DNA from: Corylus avellana
Lineage: Eukaryota > Streptophyta > Magnoliopsida > Fagales > Betulaceae
Reading direction: 5' to 3'
DNA: 64,000 bases
Assembly: GCF_901000735.1 (NCBI RefSeq)
Contig: NC_081545.1
Coordinates: forward strand, 20,484,100 to 20,548,099
The position numbers and the translations under genes are program-made. Under the pieces are notes generated by a model, which saw nothing but the letters and a program-made list of their open reading frames with translations, did not search any database and had not been told where the DNA came from. Below are positions 46,262 to 57,458 of this stretch, piece after piece; position 1 is the first letter of the stretch, and every line of letters begins with the position of its first letter.

Positions 46262-46461
46262 AATCCTATCACACATTCCTATGCAAAATAAATGAATATA
46301 AAAGTTTTTTTAAAAAAAATACTATTTTAATGTTATAGGGAAATATAAAGGGAAGCTATTGTGGAGTGTATTTGAATAAGGAAGCAAAAAGTAGTTTTAT
46401 TCTCTAAATTTAGAAAAAATGAGAAGGAAGCTGCCGTGAATGCTTTAAGCATATTGGAATG

Positions 46462-46976
46462 TGATGTAGTTCGACTTGGTGGGTTGCAGCGAAGAACAAC
46501 AATAAGAGAACGGATAGGTAATTCTAAATCTTGAGTCTATTAATGATCTAAGAATTCTTCTTGAAAAGCTAGATACTTTCTAAGTTTTGAAAGAAAAGGA
46601 GAATAAACTCAACTTTGAGTATTCTCATTAATCAAAATCAATAATAAACAATAATTGATTTTCTAGAGGCTATAAGCATGTATTTATATCCCCCAAGACT
46701 CTTAAACCTAATAAAACACGAAATATAGACTCTCAAAATCCTAACCCTAATATAATAACAAAATAAAGTCGGTTTAAGGCAATAAAATGCAAAAATAACA
46801 TAACATCTCCCGTGTGCACTCGAGTGCAGTCACAGGGAGGATCGAGCGCAGTACTAGACGCGGGTGCGCTCAATTGCAGTCACATGGGTAACGAGCGCAG
46901 TACCAGACACGGGTGCGCTCAGTCGTGTGCTTGATCGCAGAATGGGGGCTACTGTTTGACTATCTGATCTACATCA
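46462..46976 (-). repeat. TR-GAG copy 1, 3' LTR
   Basis: 515 bp. It contains several GAGCGCA/TGCGCTC words around 46810-46935, giving short GC-rich inverted repeats in an otherwise AT-rich LTR. Confidence 0.88.
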
Positions 46977-47296
46977 TTTTCCCCACGTTGGAGAGAATTC
47001 ATCCTCGAATTCGGCCAGTTCTTTCCACAGTCCTTGGGATGTCCAATTAACTCATTCTACTCGTTGTTCCTCAAGATCAAGATAAGACGACACCTCACAA
47101 TAGATGAGATACTCTTCATCATCGACATACCTCGATGTTTGTCTGGAAAGCCCCACACACCACTTGACAATTCTTCGGATTTGCCGTACTTCTCTTGTTC
47201 CTTTTCCCTTCCACGTGCCATGAAAATATTCAAAAATGGGTCAGCCATTGTTTCCCTTGTGAACATATAATTTTTCTTGTCCGCATAAAACTCACC

Positions 47297-47800
47297 TTAA
47301 TCATTGTTAGGAGAATTTAAAATATCTTCAACACCAAGGAAATCAACATAATCACCCTCTTCACCATTAGAATTAGGCACTTCACCTGAAAAGTCTTCAT
47401 CAACCTCTTCATAATCGGCGATGTCATCCGTGGGCTCTTCCTCTTCTAATTGGTCATCTTCTTCGGGGTAGATGCCGTCAAACATAGGAGAATACCCTTC
47501 TTCTTTGTACTTTCCCTCTAGGTTAGATGACAAAGGTCTTTTAATGGGATCTTCCTCATCGACATTGTCATCATAGGTTGGTGGGGAATCTCAATCCACG
47601 AACCCTTGTGAAGGATCTTCAACATCATCATACTTGAACTCTTCATTAATTAAGGATCTCAGATTTTAGGAACTCCTCATCAACGAACTCACCTTGCCTC
47701 TCCACATATAGATTGGATAGACAGATTTGAGGTTGGTGAGTAATGGTCAAATTGGCCTGTCGTGGACTCTCCGCCTCATCCCATGTTTCCCTAAACACCT
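47297..47800 (-). pseudogene. TR-GAG acidic reading frame (copy 1)
   Basis: The open part 47533-47297 encodes an Asp/Glu-rich polypeptide (YSPMFDGIYPEEDDQLEEEE, TDDIADYEEVDEDFSGE) ending NSPNND and stop. Upstream to 47800 the same frame as in contig E is broken by frameshifts and a stop near 47660. It has one copy of the unit that is duplicated in contig E. Function unknown; position after gag suggests the gag-pol spacer of the parent gypsy element. Confidence 0.7.
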
Positions 47801-48088
47801 TTTTTTTTTTTTTTTTTTTTTTTTTGGTAGGAATTATCTATTTTTCTTGTCATAGCCATAGACCCTTGTCTCCAATTCTGTGAATTTTGGCCCATGGTAT
47901 ACTTATGGGGCAAGAAGGTGACTTACATGTATTTCAATAGTTTCTCCAAACTATTGATCTTTAATTTGCCTTGCCGCACCCTATTTTGCTTCAGTTGTTG
48001 CCACCTCGTAACAACACTTCCCCGGAATGTGCGTACCACCAAAGAGACTCGTCGTTCATCGAGCATCCCTTTGAAGTTAAGAACCTCT

Positions 48089-48514
48089 TCAACAGCCAAC
48101 ACCTAATCTAGAAAATTCTTCGGGTTGTAGATCCCCGTAGAATTCCGGAATATTGTGTTCGAACTCGTTCACCCACCTATTGGCATGAGCTTGCGCATGG
48201 TGCTGACGTCCCTGCGTTTGGCTTTCCAGAAAAGGGTTTTCGGATTCATTCCCATATTGACCACACCAGTAGGATACTTGGGTAATGAGGACTTCAATTT
48301 GACCCCTCATAGCCTTGAGTCGATCCTCCGTGTGTTGCCATTGTTCAGTGATAGATTTGCCTTCAGCCTTCGCGAATCGTGGTCTTGGTTGGCGACGACA
48401 ACCGTTCGGCCCATCACTCATGTGCCGCAAGCGAATTGCCGGTTGCTCCTTACGTGCTATCTCCGTGCGCACGTGGACCATGTACATGTCTGCACAACGG
48501 TCACTCCTCCCCAT
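48089..48514 (-). pseudogene. TR-GAG gag fragment (copy 1)
   Basis: 141 codons on the minus strand with a helical segment (EQWQHTEDRLKAMRGQIEVL) and the gypsy gag signature NIPEFYGDLQPEEF. The usual continuation with LDWVLA is found only after a 1-nt frameshift at about 48115. The gag core continues brokenly to about 47850 and ends in a 32-T tract (47799-47830). It would form capsid-like protein in the parent element. Confidence 0.8.
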
Positions 48515-48545
48515 TCATGGAAAGTAATTGAGCTCGAATACCAAC

Positions 48546-49070
48546 TGATGCAGCCCGACTTGTGGGTTGCAGCGAAGAATAACAATAAGAGAACGGATAG
48601 GTAAATCTAGATCTTGAGTCTATCAATGATCTAAGAATTCTTCTTGAAAAGCTAGATACTCTCTAAGTTTTGAAGGAAAAGGGGAATAAACTCAACTCTA
48701 AGTATTCTCATTAATCAAAATCAATAATAAACAATAACTGATTTTCTAGAGGCTACAAGCATTTATTTATAGTGCCCAAGACTCCTAAACCGAATAATAC
48801 ACGAAATATAGACTCCCAAAATCCTAACCCTAATATAATAACGAAATAAAGACGGTTTAAGCCAATAAAATGCGAAAATAACATAACATTTCCCGTGTGC
48901 GCTCAATGTGCGCTCGAGCGCAGTCACAGGGAGGATCGAGTGCAGTCCTAGACACAGGTGCGCTCGATCGCAGTCATAAGGGTAACGAGCGCAGTACCAG
49001 ACACAAGTGCGCTCAGTCGTGCGGTCGATCGTAGAACGGGGGCTACTGTTTGGCTATCCAATTTGCATCA
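48546..49070 (-). repeat. TR-GAG copy 1, 5' LTR
   Basis: 525 bp, the partner of 46462-46976. It has the same GC-rich GAGCGCA clusters (48895-49030). Confidence 0.88.
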
Positions 49071-49321
49071 GAGTGGATTATCACTTTTCCCAAATAAATC
49101 TCTACAGTTGATCAAGTTGCGGGTGTGTTCACAAAGGGACTTTCTGCTATTCATTTCTCACAATTGTGCACCAAACTTCATGTTTATCCTATTCCCCTTC
49201 GTTTAAGGGGGCTGTTATCAAATGTATATATTATATTTTATATATTTGAATTTTGTATTCAGTTTTGTAGATAGAACTAACTCCATGTATTAAGGAGTTC
49301 AGTTTTGACTATATTCTATTT
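49071..49321 (+). pseudogene. Copia pol C-terminus and LTR start
   Basis: Plus strand: VDQVAGVFTKGLSA and LCTKLHVYPIPLRLRG, the last residues of a copia RNase H region, followed by a polypurine tract (AAGGGGGC) and an LTR start TGTTATCAAATG at 49213. This was the target of the TR-GAG insertion. The counterpart in contig E is 59862-59996. Confidence 0.85.
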
Positions 49322-49540
49322 AGGAAAATGTTAAAGGTCACAACATGAATCCAACTTATGGCCAACTTCTCTCCTACGTGTCATTAAAAAAAAAAAAAAA
49401 AAAAATTGATAGAGAGGATTTTGGGATTCTAAAAATTTGGGAAAAAAGACAATTTATTTGGTTTAAAATTCAAAATTTTTTTACACGTAGGAGAGAAGTT
49501 GGCCATGAGTTGGGTTTGTGTTGTGTCTGTATCAAACCTC
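49322..49540. mobile_element. 219-bp MITE with 8-bp target-site duplication
   Basis: Long imperfect terminal inverted repeats (GGCCAACTTCTCTCCTACGTGT and its complement nearer the other end) around an A-run, bounded by TTCTATTT at 49314-49321 and 49541-49548. Contig E has the uninterrupted site (near 59750), so the insertion postdates the duplication. An 8-bp duplication suggests hAT. Confidence 0.88.
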
Positions 49541-49582
49541 TTCTATTTATACTCAGCAAATGTCACTCAATATATACTTTCC

Positions 49583-49730
49583 GAGGAATGCTAGGCTTAC
49601 AAACAAATTTTACTTTTACAACATGATTGGAAATGAGATAAATTCAACTTTTGAGAAACCCAATCATATTGTGCCACATCATATTGTAAGAGATTTTTTG
49701 TAAAATTTGTTTGTAAGCCTATCATTTTTC
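49583..49730. mobile_element. 148-bp Mutator-like MITE
   Basis: Terminal inverted repeats built on AGGCTTACAAACAAATTTTAC and its complement, with 9-bp flanks ATACTTTCC and ATATTTTCC (one mismatch). It is present in both arms of the inverted duplication (contig E about 59540-59690), so it predates it. Confidence 0.8.
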
Positions 49731-50059
49731 ATATTTTCCTGATTTATAGGTCACTCAATATATATTTTCCTGATTTATTGAAGTCTTTCAGGTATGATGG
49801 ACAACGAGTGAGTAGTAGTAGAAAGCTGCACGACTAATTTGAGGACTCCCATCCAACTGAAAATTGCAGGTGTCTGCTTCTCCTCCTTTTCTATATGAAC
49901 CAAAAGTTTCGGTATGTATTGGCCAACAAAAGATGGAAGGCCTAAAAGCAGAGGGAATGGAGAGCCAGAACTAGCTTCCATAATCAGAGCATCAAGCAAG
50001 TTTTAAGGAACACTACCAAAAAAAAGAGGTTTGGTGATGGTTTTTTTGTGATGGTTTAG

Positions 50060-50352
50060 GGCTAAAACTGCAGAGATATCTCAGCCTCTTGGCAAGTATG
50101 CTTTAGATACCATAGGCTAACTTAGAGAAAGGTAGGCATATTTTTCTGCCGGAGGGGTTTTGGCTTCTGTTATTGTGGTTGCTTGTGTTTTCTGGGTTGG
50201 TGCAATTGATGGTGTTGGGTTCCTCCATGAAGGGGATATGCTTTTGAATTTGGGTGGACTGCCTACTGCTATAAGCTTGTTTGCCTTATTGTGGTCCTGC
50301 AGTTTTCCCCGCCCTATCCAATTCCATGAAAGATAGAAGCCAGTTCTCTAAG
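50060..50352 (+). pseudogene. AVT1-like amino-acid transporter fragment
   Basis: Plus strand: YFSAGGVLASVIVVACVFW and a LHEGDMLLNLGGLPTAISLF segment. After a frameshift/deletion follows AVFPALSNSMKDRSQFSK, ending at a donor-like GTAACT (50353). This matches the conserved transmembrane region of plant vacuolar AVT1 amino-acid transporters (AGGVxAS, GHAVFPNIYxSMKxPSQF). The gap inside the conserved block and a stop upstream show it is a fragment. The copia insertion at 50398 begins just after it. Confidence 0.7.
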
Positions 50353-50397
50353 GTAACTAATAGTACTCCACATAATGATAACATCTAGATTAGATAA

Positions 50398-52648
50398 TGT
50401 TGAGAATAAGGTTGTACATTGAATCACAAAGTATAATGTACAGAAAAAGCCTATATATAGGCTAATAATACAGACCTAGTAGAATAAGGAAAGATAAACC
50501 TAATAGATTTATAATACTAAAGAAAGTAAATAATAATAATATAATATTATTAACAGCCCCCCATAAGCTCAAGGTGGAGTGCAAGAGACCAACTTGATGT
50601 TGGACACAAGACCACGAAAACGCCCTGGAGGATGTGACTTTGTAAAGATGTTTGCGAGCTAATTACAATATGTGACAGAATGAAGCTGTAGTGAGCCTTG
50701 AAGAAGATGATGACGAACAAAATGACAATCAATCTCAATATGTTTTGTCCGTTCATGAAAAACATCATTATGAGCAATCTGAATAGCACTCTTGTTGTCA
50801 CAGTATACAAGAGTAGCAGAAGAAAGAGAGACACCCATATCCTATGACAGTCATCGCAACCAAAGAAGCTCGGTGATGTGGTATTTTTGTCACAAAAAAT
50901 ATCAATTATAAAAATAATCACTCGTAATAGGATGAATCTTTGTAGGATATGGCTATAGAGAGGGTGTCGAACCTCAAGGACTGCAGGGATTTTATTATCA
51001 AAATTCAAAAGAGAATTGATTTGATTTTCTTTGAAACTAAAGTGCATGAAAATAAAAGATATTTAAAATAAGAGAGAGAGTAGGGTATTGACTTCACCTC
51101 TATCCGCACAACAATGGCTAATCATAATTAATCCTAGAAATTCATTCTATGCATGTTATAAATAAACAAGAAACTACCTTTTTAAAGAATAAGCATAATC
51201 TATCTTCGGTTGGCACGGATTGTCCACCTAACCACTAAGATGCGGTACGACCCGTCTTTCCTAGGTATAAATTATCAAATTCTTTAACAAGATACATACA
51301 ATCAATGAATAAGTGTAACCCATTTTCGGTTGACACGGACTGTCTACCTAAATTACACTAAACTAGGGTGTAGTACAATCCGTCTTCCCTAGGCATGGCC
51401 TATCAAATCCTATTGATCATATGTCAATTAAACCCATTGTATAACCATCATCCCCATAATCACAGAAAACAAGAATGATTTGAGATAAATAAAAGTAAAA
51501 TACTTTCTAAGACAAGAGAATAATTTCACAAATATTGATTTTAGAATTTAGGAACAATTGCATTTAATAATTAAGAACATAATCAAAAGGTAGCAATTCT
51601 CATAGTTATACAACCAACATGCATAAATTGAAATCTAGAAATTAAATACAATCAAACCATTGTGCTTGGATAGGGTTACATCAACACCCCACAAAGGGGT
51701 TTAGCCGCTCATGATCTTCTAAGCTCCAAAGACAATTTTCTAATTTCTAGCTCTAGGAAGCGGTGTGTCTGTTTACAATGTTTAGAGCTCTATTTATATG
51801 GATTAGGAGAACCCTAAAAACCCTAGAAACCCTGAGAAAACCGGAGAGCAGTCTCCCAGTCCAATTGGGAGACTGAAAACCAAATCCAAATCGGAATAGG
51901 ATTCGCCCAGAATTGCGTTCCTATCTTGAGGGGCGATTTTGGTATTGTGGCGCTCCGAATTAGGAAAATGCTATTTCACAATGATTTGTAGAAATTTGAG
52001 TTAGCTTTCCAGTTGGCCAAAATACCGAGACATATGCAGAATCCAAATTTGAATCCAATCCGCTTTTGACTCCAATTTGAGAAATTTCGAATTAATCCCT
52101 TCCTTTATTTGATTAAACTTAACCACAACAAATAAGTCCTCTGTTATGATTGGCTACGCTTAATCATCTCAAAGTGTGCTTTTAAGCCCAAAATCAATGG
52201 AATTAATTGCATCTTTATTTATAATCTGAAAACATAAAAACAAAACAAAATCAAACAAATAACAACGCTAAGGAATTAACATATGCAAATTAAGGGGTTT
52301 GAATGTGCAACATTCGGCGCTTATCACTCGGCGGTAGTGTCAGCTAGAGCATGATATTCTGCCTCGGTGCTAGATCAAGCAACAACAGTCTGTTTCTTAC
52401 TTCGCCAAGAGATAAGCGAGGTGCCAAGTAGGAAACAATAACCAGTGGTAGAGCGACGATTTGTCGGATCACCTGCCCAATCAGCATCAATATAAGCATG
52501 CAGCTGTAGAGGAGACTGAGTGGAGAAATAAAGTCCATGAAATAATGTCCCCTTCAGGTACCGAAGAATGCGGAGGACAGCTGAGAAATGAGTGGAGCAA
52601 GGAGCAGCCATAAATTGACTCACCTGATGGACAGCATACGAGATATCA
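50398..52648 (-). mobile_element. Copia (second family), 3' end, interrupted and cut by gap
   Basis: Minus strand: 3' LTR 50398-50555 (158 bp), polypurine tract next to it, and RNase H coding sequence 50556-50868. The element is interrupted by the solo LTR at 50874-52326, then continues 52332-52648 (LRYLKGTLFHGLYFS, DADWAGDP, STTGYCFLLGTSLISW). It stops at the 20-N gap. It closely resembles 52740-53370 in contig D. Confidence 0.9.
50869..52331. mobile_element. Solo LTR (1453 bp) inside copia RNase H
   Basis: 50874-52326 begins TGATGTGG and ends TTATCA, and is flanked by a perfect 5-bp target-site duplication CTCGG (50869-50873 and 52327-52331). The RNase H frame is continuous if it is removed, as contig D shows. 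No internal domain, primer-binding site or second LTR is present. It contains a diverged internal repeat around GGTTG(G/A)CACGGA(T/C)TGTC (51208 and 51328). Length suggests a gypsy origin. Confidence 0.85.
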
Positions 52649-52668
52649 NNNNNNNNNNNNNNNNNNNN
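52649..52668. other. Assembly gap of 20 N (contig C to D)
   Basis: A 20-N run between two similar copia copies. A repeat-driven join is possible. Confidence 0.99.
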
Positions 52669-52752
52669 AAGGAAAGGTAAACCTAGTAACCCTAGAATAC
52701 CAAAGAAAGTAAATAATAATAATATAATATTATCTAACAGCCCCCCACAAGC

Positions 52753-54285
52753 TCAAGGTGGAGTGCGAGAGACCAACTTGAGGTTGGACACAAGATCACG
52801 AAAACGTCCTGGAGGATGTGACTTTGTAAAGATGTCTGCGAGCTGATCACGAGACGTGACAGAATGAAGTTGTAGTAAGCCCTGAAGAAGATGATGACGA
52901 ACAAAATGACAATCAATCTCAATATGTTTTGTCCGTTCATGAAAAACATCATTATGAGCAATCTGAATAGCACTCTTATTATCACAGTATACAGGAGTAG
53001 CAGAAGAAAGAGAGACACCCATATCTTGTAACAACCATCGCAACCAAAGAAGTTCCGCGGTAGTGTCAGCTAGAGCACGATATTCTGCCTCTGTGTTAGA
53101 TCGAGCAACAACAGTCTGTTTCTTACTTCACCAAGAAATAAGCGAGGTGCCAAGTAGAAAACAATAACCAGTGGTAGAGCGACGATCTGTTGGATCACCC
53201 GCCCAATCAGCATCAGTATAAGCATGCAGCTGTATAGGAGACTGAGAGGAGAAATAAAGCCCATGAAATAATGTCCCCTTCAGATATCGAAGAATGCGTA
53301 GAACAGCTGAGAAATGAGTGGAGTGAGAAGCAGCCATAAATTGACTCACCTGATGGACAGCATACGAGATATCAGGTCGAGTGACAGTAAGGTAGACAAG
53401 ACTGCCAACTAAATGCCGATATAAGGTAAAATCGTGAAGAGGCTCGCCATCATGAGGAGTGAGACGAGTATTAAGCTCAGTTGGTGTGTCGACCATCTTA
53501 CTGTTTGTGAGATTGGCCCGGGAAAGCAGATCAGATATAAACTTGGCCTGTGTTAAATAATAACCATCAGAAGAAGAGGAGATCTCAAGACCAAGAAAAT
53601 AGCTGAGAGGGCCAAGATCTTTCATCTCAAAGCGCTGACTGAGAAGCTATTTAAGTTCCTGAATACCAGGGATATCATTTCTAGTGATAATCATGTCATC
53701 AACATATAGTAGAAGTATGGTACCCCGGTCTGTGCGGCAAATAAACAAGGCTGAATCATAAGAACTGATGGAGTAGCCAAGGCGAGAGATAGTGGCGCTA
53801 AACTTAGCAAACCATGCTCGAGGTGCTTGCTTAAGTCCATATAGAGCTCGACGAAGACGACAAACCTTGTTTGTAGGATGAGATAATTCAGGAGGTGGCT
53901 GCATATAGACTTCTTCACTTAAATCACCATTAAGGAAGGCATTTTTGACATCCATTTGACAAAGTGACCAATGTCGAGAGGTTGCAATAGCCAACAGAGC
54001 AAGTACAGAAGAGAGGCGAGCAACTGGAGCAAAAGTCTCCTCATAATCCACGCCATATTCCTGAGTAAAACCCCTGGCCACAAGTCGAGCCTTGAACCTG
54101 TCAACAGTACCATCGGAACAAGTCTTGATTTTGTAAACCCACTTACACCGAACCACAGATTTTCCAAGAGGTAAGTCAACCAGATCCCATGTATTGTTCT
54201 TGTGTAAAACATCAAGTTCCTCTTTCATCGCAGCCTGCCAAAGAGGGTTAGTGGAGGCCTCACAAAAGGAGTGAGGCTCATGCAA
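52753..54285 (-). pseudogene. Copia reverse transcriptase / RNase H, second family
   Basis: 54285-53647 encodes RT with WKAAMKEEL-like start (WQAAMKEELDVL), RCKWVYKIK, KARLVARGFTQ, QMDVKNAFLNGDL, ALYGLKQAPRAWF and an intact catalytic YVDD. After one stop near 53645 the frame goes on (LSYFLGLEI, LVGSLVYLTVTRPDISY, TDADWAGDPTDRRSTTGY) to 53128, and after another stop to 52753 (YCDNKSAIQIAHN, HIEIDCHFVRHH, LADIFTKSHP). All catalytic residues are visible. Two or three stops disable it, so decay is slight. Confidence 0.93.
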
Positions 54286-54315
54286 GGTAGCTAAGGCATG
54301 AAATCAATGAAAATC

Positions 54316-55378
54316 CTATAAATGGGATGGGAGAGATCTTACTTGGGTGGATCGACGAAGGTTAGGTGGTGGAATGCAGACTGGATCCTCAGATGGAGCT
54401 GAACCTGGGGAGGCAGGCGAAGAACTTGAGGATGTAGGTGAAGTAGCGTTGAGGGCATCAGATGACTGTAGTTCCAGCGAGAGAGATTCTTGCAAGACAT
54501 TGGTGATGGGAGTAGGAGAAAGAGGAAACTCAAGAAGGGTAGTAAAGGGAGGGAATGATGACATGCTAAATTTTTCGACTTCGTGGAATAGTCGATGCTC
54601 CCAAAAAACTACATGACGGGAAAACAACACAACTGAGAACGAGGCTCGAGTTTGGTGCGCTCATGAGGCTGGAGTAAAACAAAACAGGCAGAACCAAAGA
54701 CACGGAGATGGTGATATGAAGGGATAGAGCCAAACAACCGCTCTTGAGGAGTGCAATTATCAAGGATAGGGGTAGGCAACCTATTGATCGTGTAGACAGT
54801 CGTGAGAGTGGCTTCACCCCAAAACGGGGTAGGAACAGACGTGGAAATGAGAAGAGCATGGACAGTGTCTAATATGTACCTAAGTTTACGTTCGGCTCGA
54901 CCATTTTGTTGTGAGGTGCCTGGACACGATAAGTGAGGAACAGTGCCATAATGTTTGAGAATAGCTTGAAAATCATGTTGAGTATATTCTAAAGCATTAT
55001 CAGAATGAAAAGCTTTGATGGGTTTTGAAAATTGGGTTTCAACCATTTTGACAAAAGTACGATAAATGTCCAATAATTCTGAACGAGATTTCATTAAAAA
55101 CACCCAAGTGTAACGAGAGAAATCATCAACAAAAATAACAAAATAATGTGAGCCACTCATACTAGCAACAAGAGAAGGTCCCCAAACATCAGAATGAATT
55201 AAATCAAAAGAAGCAGTAGCATGAGACTTACTATTATTAAATGGCAAAGTCGGTTGTTTACCAAGTTGACATGAACTACAATCAAAAGAATTATTGGAAA
55301 CTGAACCTAACAAACCCTTTAAAGCTAAAAATTGAACGCGAGAGGTAGATGCATGACCAAGATGCGAATGCTAAAGTG
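54316..55378 (-). pseudogene. Copia integrase, second family
   Basis: 55313-54609 is open: zinc-side residues CSSCQLGKQ, then the rve core with D (IHSDVWGP), D (FHSDNALEY) and E (QQNGRAERKLRYI), then TPFWGEATLTTVYTINRLP. 54630-54316 is the variable Ser/Pro-rich linker (PPPNLRRSTQVRSLP). A frameshift near 54620 separates it from the linker. The DDE triad is intact. Confidence 0.92.
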
Positions 55379-55484
55379 CAAGAGATGGTGAGAACGAAAA
55401 GGCAGCAGCAGAGACACCTATGGCGGGGAGATGTAAGAATGACAGTTCGAACATACACCCAATTCTACGCCCGGTCCCAATGGT

Positions 55485-56813
55485 CTAACTCATATGAGGA
55501 TCCTGTACATGCACACCAGAAAAGTCAAAAATAAGTCTATATCCAAGTTCACACAGTTGGCCAACAGAAAGAAGATTGAAGGATAATTCAGGCACATGAA
55601 AAACTTCAGGAACAAAAAGGGAAGGTGTATTGATAGTGCCTATATTTTTAACAGTCATAATGGAGCCATCAGCTGTGCGAATCAATGAAGAATGAGGTGA
55701 AGGTATAGATGTGGTAGAGGAAGTAGGGTAAGGTGTCATGTGATTGCAACAAGCAAAGTCAAAGAGCCAAGGGGAAGAGGTACCTGGCAAAACTGAGAGG
55801 ACAGAGGAAGATGCATTACCAGAACGAGATAGGACGACCTGGTTGACTATTGTCTCGAAGTCAGCTGCAGATAAGGTGACACTGGATCCTGATGCGTGGC
55901 CAGAGGGGGCAACTGAAGAGGGAGCAGCTGGAGATGAAGCAGCTGGAGATGAGCCACTCTCAGTATGAGCAACTGCTGCTGTGGGTGCATTAGATCTTCC
56001 CTTACGCCAACACTTGTCAATAGTGTGCCCTCGACGTCGACAATAGCGACAGGAATTATTATCGCGAGACTTAGGAGGGAGTCGAGAAGTACCTGACCTG
56101 TCATAATACTCTCGCTGGAATGACGAGGAGCCAGAGGATGGTGCAGCCAACACTGTATGACTAGGCTGAGAGCGCATAGTCTGCGATCTAGTCTCGGCAC
56201 AGACAAGTTCGAAGATGGCAGTGTCCAAAGTGGGAAGAGGAGAACGATGTAATAGTTGCACACGAACAGGCTCAAAATCATCACGCAAAGCCATCAAAAA
56301 TTGGTGAAGGCGATGTTGATCTCTACGGGTAATATACATCTGAGCATCAGTGGGATCCTTCTAAATAGGATCAGAAACATCAATTTGGTTCCACAAGAAT
56401 TGCATGCGGGCAAGAAAATCATTGATACTCTGACCAGATTCCTGCCTGAGATGGAAAAGTTCAAACAAAAGCTGATACTCGTGAGCACCATCTACAGAAG
56501 AAGAACGAGAAGCAAGCATATCCCAAGCACCCTTTACTTCATCAAAGCTGCCAAAGAGTGCAGAAATAGATGGGATAGTGGTATTACGGAACCATGTAAG
56601 AATCTGATGATGTTTGCTATCCCAATCAATAAGACGAGTGGTAAAAGCCTCATCTGCCTCAAAATCCTTTTTAACTGGCTTTTGGATCTCCCCAGTGACA
56701 TAAAGCCAAAGCTTGCGGCCTTTAAGAAAGCTGCGCATAGATTGAGACCACAACATATAGTTTGTTCCATCCAATACAGTCTGAACATGATGAAAAATCT
56801 CGTTTTGTGCCAT
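55485..56813 (-). pseudogene. Copia gag-protease, second family
   Basis: The start ATG at 56813 (MAQNEIFHHVQ) opens a typical gag (GTNYMLWSQSMRSFLKGRKL, GSFDEVKGAWDML). One stop at about 56361-56363 replaces a Trp that contig B retains. The zinc knuckle CRYCRRRGHTIDKC is intact (CX2CX4HX4C). Protease shows WLFDFACCNHMTPY, the same unusual DFA as in contig B. A second stop at 55482 follows VHVQDPHMS. It is otherwise open for more than 430 codons. Confidence 0.92.
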
Positions 56814-57458
56814 CTAGAAGGCTCAAATGCAAAAACAGACTACAAATATGAAATCAGGACGAAAAAAATAGGTAAGAAAGCACCTGGTCAACTCTGAAAG
56901 TCAACAAAAAGTCAACGGTCAAAGTCAACGCTGACGTGGCACTAATGACGTGGCAAGGTCTGACCTGATACTGATGACGTGGCACACATGCTAACGTGGC
57001 ACTGGTGACGTGGCACCGATGACGTGGTACTGATGACGTGGAACTAATGACGTGGCACGTAGGGCTAATGTGGCTATGCTGACGTGGCAATTAGGGCTGA
57101 CGTGGCAAGGATGGCATGGCACGTGGGTGCGATGGCGCGTGTGGTACACGCGCGAACGGAGGAAGCGTGTACTGGCGCGTGGATCTGACGCGCGGAACTT
57201 CTGGTGGCGCGTGGAGGCGCGTGAGAGGTTGTATGGATGATCTGAGGCCTGTTCTGGAATCCTAGGGAGCAGATCTATCGATCGGTGGCCTGACGGAAGC
57301 AATCGGACCACCGTGGCGGGCGGTGGCTGGACAACAGTGGCGAAATTGCCGAACCTTTGGGCGGCGCGTGTAAGTTCCGATATGGCTGTGTGCGGCGGCT
57401 CTGGGACGGTTGTCTTCCGGGCTTTCAAGCGGTATAGTGATACGCTGAAAACCTCGAG
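56814..57458 (-). promoter_or_regulatory. Copia leader with TGACGTGG array
   Basis: The GC-rich leader between LTR and gag. The plus strand shows nine exact TGACGTGG octamers between 56931 and 57110 in a roughly 17-30 bp rhythm. The octamer is the core bound by plant bZIP factors (G-box/C-box hybrid, ABRE-like). Farther out, 57125-57240 is rich in GCGCGTG. Whether it drives transcription is unknown. The LTR itself lies in the gap. Confidence 0.75.

Larger units (their letters stand above)
46462..49070 (-). mobile_element. TR-GAG type LTR retrotransposon (GAG only), copy 1
   Basis: Minus strand. The 5' LTR is 48546-49070 (525 bp) and the 3' LTR is 46462-46976 (515 bp), TGATG...CATCA. A mutated primer-binding site (TTGGTATTCGAGCTC) follows the 5' LTR. 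The 1.57-kb interior holds only a gag fragment and an acidic frame; protease, RT and integrase are absent. Flanks CACTC and CATTC fit a decayed 5-bp target-site duplication. The same element with the same flanks lies at 59997-62696. Confidence 0.9.
45033..49833 (-). repeat. Left arm of large inverted duplication
   Basis: Matches 59434-63606 in reverse orientation, including the TR-GAG element, its flanks and two older MITEs. The arms differ by many substitutions and by insertions present only here (45704-46261 and 49322-49540). Arm lengths are 4.80 kb here and 4.17 kb in contig E. Confidence 0.9.
52669..57458 (-). mobile_element. Copia (second family), nearly complete, minus strand
   Basis: Order from right to left: leader, gag, protease, integrase, RT, RNase H, polypurine tract, partial 3' LTR (52669-52739). 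Only the LTR ends are missing in the gaps. It is the best-preserved autonomous-type element here, with only a few stops in the polyprotein. Confidence 0.92.
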
